A stretch of 64,000 nucleotides of DNA from Dryocola boscaweniae (GTDB lineage Bacteria > Pseudomonadota > Gammaproteobacteria > Enterobacterales > Enterobacteriaceae), in assembly GCF_025215095.1 (NCBI RefSeq), contig NZ_JALHAP010000082.1:723041-787040 (forward strand). The letters are read 5' to 3'. The notes under the pieces were generated by a model that saw nothing but the letters and a program-made list of their open reading frames with translations, was not told the DNA's origin and ran no database searches. A program made the translations under genes and the position numbers. Positions 60,790-64,000 of this stretch are shown one piece after another (position 1 is the first letter of the stretch; each line of letters begins with the position of its first letter).

Positions 60790-61344
60790 TTATTCCTCTT
60801 CAGATTCCTGAAGCTCATCGCGCATCGCCTGGATAGCTTCACGACTGATTGCCGCCAGCGTGCGATAGAAAGGGGTTGTTGCGTGGGCTTCCACCTTGCC
60901 AAGGAAAGTGCCGCACCACGGCAGCAAATACTCATCAAACAGCACGATCTGCGCTTCAAATTCATCTTCCTGCGACTGGTCTTCCAGCCAGGAGGCAGCG
61001 AGTAATAAAGTGCCAAAGTGATCGGCTGGGGTTTGTGCAAGCGGCATACCGCGCTCTTTTAGAAACTCGCGCACTTCGCCTTCATGGCTGCCCTCTTCCC
61101 ACGCTGAGCGGTATGGCGGAACGCTGCACTCGTCGCCCACAAAAAGCGCGTTGTAATCTGCCGCCAGCAACTGCGGATCGCAGCTTTGCTGCAGTCGAGC
61201 CAGCAATTCGTCCTGCTCAAGTGGCCAACTTGCCGCCAGCTTCCCTTCGCGGATCATCGTCAGCAACGGCACCAGCAGCGGGTCCTGTGGCTGGCGGTAA
61301 AACAGCGATCCTAAAATACGGCAAATAATTGAGAACTCATTCAT
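60790..61344 (-). CDS. ycdY: YcdY, TorD/DmsD-family chaperone
   Basis: 184 residues, all-helical: MNEFSIICRILGSLFYRQPQ; YNALFVGDECSVPPYRSAWE; PADHFGTLLLAASWLEDQ matches the redox-enzyme maturation protein family, with the PADH motif. In E. coli YcdY interacts with the PHP phosphatase YcdX, encoded just upstream, and increases its activity, with a link to swarming. It is 26 bases downstream of ycdX. Confidence 0.94.
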   Translation of the reverse strand: MNEFSIICRILGSLFYRQPQDPLLVPLLTMIREGKLAASWPLEQDELLARLQQSCDPQLLAADYNALFVGDECSVPPYRSAWEEGSHEGEVREFLKERGMPLAQTPADHFGTLLLAASWLEDQSQEDEFEAQIVLFDEYLLPWCGTFLGKVEAHATTPFYRTLAAISREAIQAMRDELQESEEE

Positions 61345-61370
61345 GCTAACAGTCCATTTAAAGATAGAGA

Positions 61371-62108
61371 TTATAGTGTGGCAAATTCGGCGATAGGCGC
61401 CATGCCACGGGCTTCAAGGAAATCTAACAGGCGGCGCGGCGTAACGTTTAAAATGCGATCTTCCGGGAATTCCACTTCCGCAAGAACCTTACGGCATTCG
61501 TCAAAGTCGCCCAAGCTAAATGCCGTATGGGAATCAGACCCCAGCGACAGCCAGCCGCCCGCATCACGCACCGCCGCGGCAATGGCGCGGCAGTTTGGCC
61601 CGCTTCCTTTACGGGAATGGGTAAACGAAGAGTTATTCAGCTCAAGCGCAACATTATATTTAGCGGCAGCCTGCGCGATGGCCTGGATATCGACGGGAAA
61701 TTTGGGGTTGCCTGGATGGCTAATGATATGCGCCTTGCCTGCAGCCATCGTCGCGATCATGGCTTCGGTGTGGGTGGCTTCATCCTGCGGCGGGAAAACC
61801 GGCTCATGAAAGCCAGCGATAATCAGATCGAGCGCATCCAGCATCGGGCCGCTGCAATCAATTTCCCCACTGGTGTTTTTAATATTCGCCTCAATGCCGC
61901 GCAGAATGCCCACGCCATCAACAATGCGCGGCCAGATGCGCATATTCACAAAGTGCCAGTAATGAGGCGCATCGGCCATATCCGGGCCGTGATCGGTAAT
62001 AGCAAATAATTTGATGCCCTTGCTCTTTGCGATAGCGATGTAATCGTGAAGGGTGCTGTAGGCGTGGGTGCTGGCAACGGTATGCATATGCAGGTCAACG
62101 GGATACAT
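61371..62108 (-). CDS. ycdX: YcdX, PHP-domain zinc phosphatase
   Basis: 245 residues, PHP fold: MYPVDLHMHTVASTHAYSTL places metal ligands His7, His9 and His15; ITDHGPDMADAPHYWHF, GIEANIKNTSGEIDCSG (Glu), IISHPGNPKFP and LSLGSDSHTAFSLGDF supply the rest of the trinuclear zinc site. It shows phosphatase activity in E. coli and influences swarming. It is first of ycdX-ycdY(-ycdZ). Confidence 0.95.
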   Translation of the reverse strand: MYPVDLHMHTVASTHAYSTLHDYIAIAKSKGIKLFAITDHGPDMADAPHYWHFVNMRIWPRIVDGVGILRGIEANIKNTSGEIDCSGPMLDALDLIIAGFHEPVFPPQDEATHTEAMIATMAAGKAHIISHPGNPKFPVDIQAIAQAAAKYNVALELNNSSFTHSRKGSGPNCRAIAAAVRDAGGWLSLGSDSHTAFSLGDFDECRKVLAEVEFPEDRILNVTPRRLLDFLEARGMAPIAEFATL

Positions 62109-62187
62109 AACTCTCTCCTTTATCTTTCAGGCAAGGATAGCAGTTATCGCCGTTGAATTTTAGCCCGGCGGGGAGCCGGGCATAAGT

Positions 62188-63129
62188 TTAATAACCGTGC
62201 TGCAAGGAAACTTCGCCCGCAGGCTTTTCACCTTTCTCAATCTGGCGAATCGTTCTGGCGATATAAGCCATTGCTTCATCAGGACGTGTCACCGCCGCGA
62301 TGTGAGGCGTTATCGCTACACGAGGATGCTTCCAAAGAGGGCTATCCACCGGCAGCGGCTCCTGAGAGAAAACGTCCAGCATCGCCCCTTTCAGCTTACC
62401 GTTATCGAGCGCGGCCAGAAGATCGGCTTCCACCAGATGAACGCCACGCGCAAGATTAAGTACGTAAGCTTCATCCGCCAGTTGCTCCAGCAGCCCTGCA
62501 TTAATGATCCCGACGGTTTGCGGCGTATTTGGCAGGAGGTTGATAAGAACACGAGTGCCGTTCAGGAAATCGCCGAGCTGCTCGGCGCCCGCGAAGCTTG
62601 TGACGCCAGGATAATCTTTTTTGCTGCGGCTCCAGCAGCGCACCGGGAAGCCCCAGGCAATTAAGCTTTCTGCCACTTGACCGCCGAGTACGCCCGCGCC
62701 GAGAAGACCAATAGTAAAGTCTTCGCGCCGGTACTCATCCAGAGGTTGCCAGTTGGCCTGCTGTTTTTGCGCCTGGTAGTCGTCAAAACGTCTGAACCAG
62801 TGCAGAACCTGGCTTACAGCATACTCCTGCATTTGCAGGCCCATGCCCGTATCCTCAAGACGGAATAACGGCACGCCTGCGGGGAGCATATCGGGATGAG
62901 CCTTCAGCTTGCTGAGAATTGAATCCACACCTGCGCCAAGTGCGAACACGCCCTTAAGCTGCTTGCGGCCAGCCAGCATTTCCACAGGCGGATGCCAGAC
63001 TAATGCATAATCAGCAGGTTGATTATCGCCTTCGCGCCATTCGCGCACGCGAGCCTCAGGGAGTTGTTGTTGCAGACCTGCCAGCCAGGATTGTGTATCG
63101 AATGTTGGGTGATAGAAAATTATGTCCAC
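62188..63129 (-). CDS. ghrA: GhrA, glyoxylate/hydroxypyruvate reductase A
   Basis: 313 residues from a GTG start (63129) with GGAGGA upstream; the longer open frame would run through the tRNA gene and is wrong. Rossmann motif LLGAGVLGGQVAESL; catalytic region LNLARGVHLVEADLL (Arg), DVFSQEPLPVDSPLW (Glu), ITPHIAAVT (His). It is a D-2-hydroxyacid dehydrogenase that reduces glyoxylate and hydroxypyruvate with NADPH. It is divergent from tRNA-Ser, 205 bases away. Confidence 0.95.
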   Translation of the reverse strand: MDIIFYHPTFDTQSWLAGLQQQLPEARVREWREGDNQPADYALVWHPPVEMLAGRKQLKGVFALGAGVDSILSKLKAHPDMLPAGVPLFRLEDTGMGLQMQEYAVSQVLHWFRRFDDYQAQKQQANWQPLDEYRREDFTIGLLGAGVLGGQVAESLIAWGFPVRCWSRSKKDYPGVTSFAGAEQLGDFLNGTRVLINLLPNTPQTVGIINAGLLEQLADEAYVLNLARGVHLVEADLLAALDNGKLKGAMLDVFSQEPLPVDSPLWKHPRVAITPHIAAVTRPDEAMAYIARTIRQIEKGEKPAGEVSLQHGY

Positions 63130-63334
63130 GCTTCCTCCTTTTTTCTTAGGCTTACGCGAAACGCGAATCAATTCAAGGGCAAAATGTAATAAAAAAACAG
63201 CATCCCCTGTTGTTTTAAAACGCAAATTGTTTGAAGTTTGTCTGATCGCACTGAATTTAATAAAAAGTGCATTGACGCGATCGGCACTTTTCCCTACATT
63301 AGCGCCCGTTCCAGCAGCGCTGGAGCAACAATAT

Positions 63335-63422
63335 GGTGAGGTGTCCGAGTGGCTGAAGGAGCACGCCTGGAAAGTGTGTATACGGCAACGTATCGAGGGT
63401 TCGAATCCCTCCCTCACCGCCA
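63335..63422 (+). tRNA. serX: tRNA-Ser(GGA)
   Basis: 88 bases including the encoded CCA. Acceptor GGTGAGG / CCTCACC, long variable arm typical of serine tRNA, anticodon GGA at 63369-63371 in loop CTGGAAA, T-arm GAGGGTTCGAATCCCTC. It corresponds to E. coli serX/serW in sequence and to serX by position next to ghrA/ycdX. It is followed by the tandem repeats that copy its last 19 bases. Confidence 0.97.
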
Positions 63423-63433
63423 TATTTCATAGG

Positions 63434-63462
63434 AAAGCCTGAACTTACGTTCGGGCTTTTTT
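63434..63462 (+). terminator. tRNA-Ser terminator (repeat unit 1; also 63619-63647 and 63804-63832)
   Basis: AGCCTGAAC-TTAC-GTTCGGGCT, a 9-base stem with one G-U pair, then six T residues, 12 bases past the tRNA. It recurs in each repeat unit, so read-through RNAs could end at several points. Confidence 0.88.
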
Positions 63463-63607
63463 ATTGCATGTTGCACATTAAGGGACGGGTGAGAAACCTC
63501 GACAGGGTTCGACAACAGGCTTCAGCCTGTTGGACAGCGATGGCATTTATGATATCGCTGCCCGAAGGGCGAGTCCTCCGGACGAGTCAATCCCTCCCTC
63601 ACCGCCA
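63463..63607 (+). ncRNA. Putative rtT-like RNA segment (unit 1; repeated every 185 bases)
   Basis: Between successive terminators the sequence can fold: AACAGGC-TTCA-GCCTGTT, AGCGAT / ATCGCT, and GTCC-TCC-GGAC, ending in the tRNA-like tail and CCA. E. coli releases a small rtT RNA from comparable repeats during processing of the tyrT transcript. No promoter of its own is seen. A small open frame with ATT/GTG-type start also spans each unit, but coding is doubtful. Confidence 0.5.
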
Positions 63608-64000
63608 TATTTCATAGGAAAGCCTGAACTTACGTTCGGGCTTTTTTATTGCATGTTGCACATTAAGGGACGGGTGAGAAACCTCGACAGGGTTCGACAA
63701 CAGGCTTCAGCCTGTTGGACAGCGATGGCATTTATGATAGCGCTGCCCGAAGGGCGAGTCCTCCGGACGAGTCAATCCCTCCCTCACCGCCATATTTCAT
63801 AGGAAAGCCTGAACTTACGTTCGGGCTTTTTTATTGCATGTTGCACATTAAGGGACGGGTGAGAAACCTCGACAGGGTTCGACAACAGGCTTCAGCCTGT
63901 TGGACAGCGATGGCATTTATGATATCGCTGCCCGAAGGGCGAGTCCTCCGGACGAGTCAATCCCTCCCTCACCGCCATATTTCATAGGAAAGCCTGAACT

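Larger units (their letters stand above)
63404..64000 (+). repeat. Tandem 185-bp repeats carrying the 3' end of tRNA-Ser
   Basis: Units start at 63404, 63589, 63774 and 63959, exactly 185 bases apart; the fourth runs off the window. The first 19 bases of each unit are the tRNA 3' end (AATCCCTCCCTCACCGCCA). The next part is an intrinsic terminator and then structured sequence. Units 1-3 differ at only one base (63740 is G where the others have T). The plan, with a 19-base tRNA tail in each unit, is that of the 178-bp rtT/tyrT repeats of E. coli. Confidence 0.95.

Noticed and set aside
63130..63423. N-terminal extension of ghrA through the tRNA gene
   Set aside because: The GTG at 63129 with GGAGGA matches the known GhrA start; the extension translates tRNA sequence.
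63530..63987. Repeated 90-codon frames in the 185-bp units
   Set aside because: They include tRNA and terminator sequence in translation and no clear ribosome binding site; an rtT-like RNA is the better explanation, though a Tpr-like peptide cannot be ruled out.
63404..64000. CRISPR array or integrative-element att sites at the tRNA
   Set aside because: Units are identical over their whole length with no variable spacers, and the tRNA-derived part is repeated in tandem with no integrase or cargo between copies.

Overview
The window is a chromosomal segment of a member of the Enterobacteriaceae. Its backbone follows, almost gene for gene and in reverse orientation, the Escherichia coli K-12 region from flgK to the serX tRNA: flgK-J-I-H-G-F-E-D-C-B / flgA-M-N, murJ, mviM, yceH, rimJ, (mdtH), grxB, yceB, pyrC, dinI, bssS, solA, yceO, yceJ, yceI, trhO, lpxL, mdtG, msyB, yceK, opgH, opgG / opgC, clsC, ymdB, then ymdA, csgC, csgA, csgB / csgD-E-F-G, ycdZ, ycdY, ycdX, ghrA, tRNA-Ser(GGA). 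Protein similarity to E. coli is high but clearly interspecific, so this is another genus (Enterobacter/Cedecea/Kosakonia-like). I cannot fix the genus from sequence alone.

Layout. (1) 1-9.0 kb: flagellar rod, hook and ring genes, with sigma-28 promoters ahead of flgK and flgM. (2) 9.0-34.6 kb: housekeeping and envelope genes. Departures from the E. coli order are a cold-shock-domain protein gene between flgN and murJ, a decayed mdtH, and an accessory glyceraldehyde-3-phosphate dehydrogenase with a GlxA-type AraC regulator between grxB and yceB. (3) 34.6-55.3 kb: about 20.7 kb of accessory DNA between ymdB and ymdA. It holds an adiC-adiA arginine acid-resistance pair, a TonB-dependent siderophore receptor with a Fur-like box, and a 16-gene aryl polyene (APE) type II polyketide operon (apeC to apeR) followed by its own AcpT-family phosphopantetheinyl transferase. 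(4) 55.3-60.2 kb: curli genes, with a shortened major curlin that has four repeats. (5) 60.2-64 kb: ycdZ, ycdY, ycdX, ghrA and tRNA-Ser(GGA), followed by tandem 185-bp repeats that each re-use the last 19 bases of the tRNA. This is the architecture of the E. coli tyrT/rtT repeats.

How the genes work together. The ape operon builds an aryl polyene: ApeH activates a starter for two ACPs (ApeE, ApeF); ApeO/ApeC and ApeR elongate; ApeQ reduces; ApeI and ApeP dehydrate; ApeD, ApeJ, ApeK, ApeL, ApeM and ApeN handle acyl/glycosyl transfer and export to the outer membrane. It sits directly beside curli, so two cell-surface protective products are adjacent. An intrinsic terminator after ymdA separates the two transcription units. 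Nearly all ape genes overlap by 1-29 bases; the one large gap, apeP-apeQ, carries two striking palindromes.

The findings most worth following up are the tRNA-Ser-derived 185-bp repeats, the un-orphaned AcpT/two-ACP arrangement in an APE operon with no visible apeA/apeB, the apeP-apeQ palindromes, the four-repeat CsgA, and the mdtH remnant.
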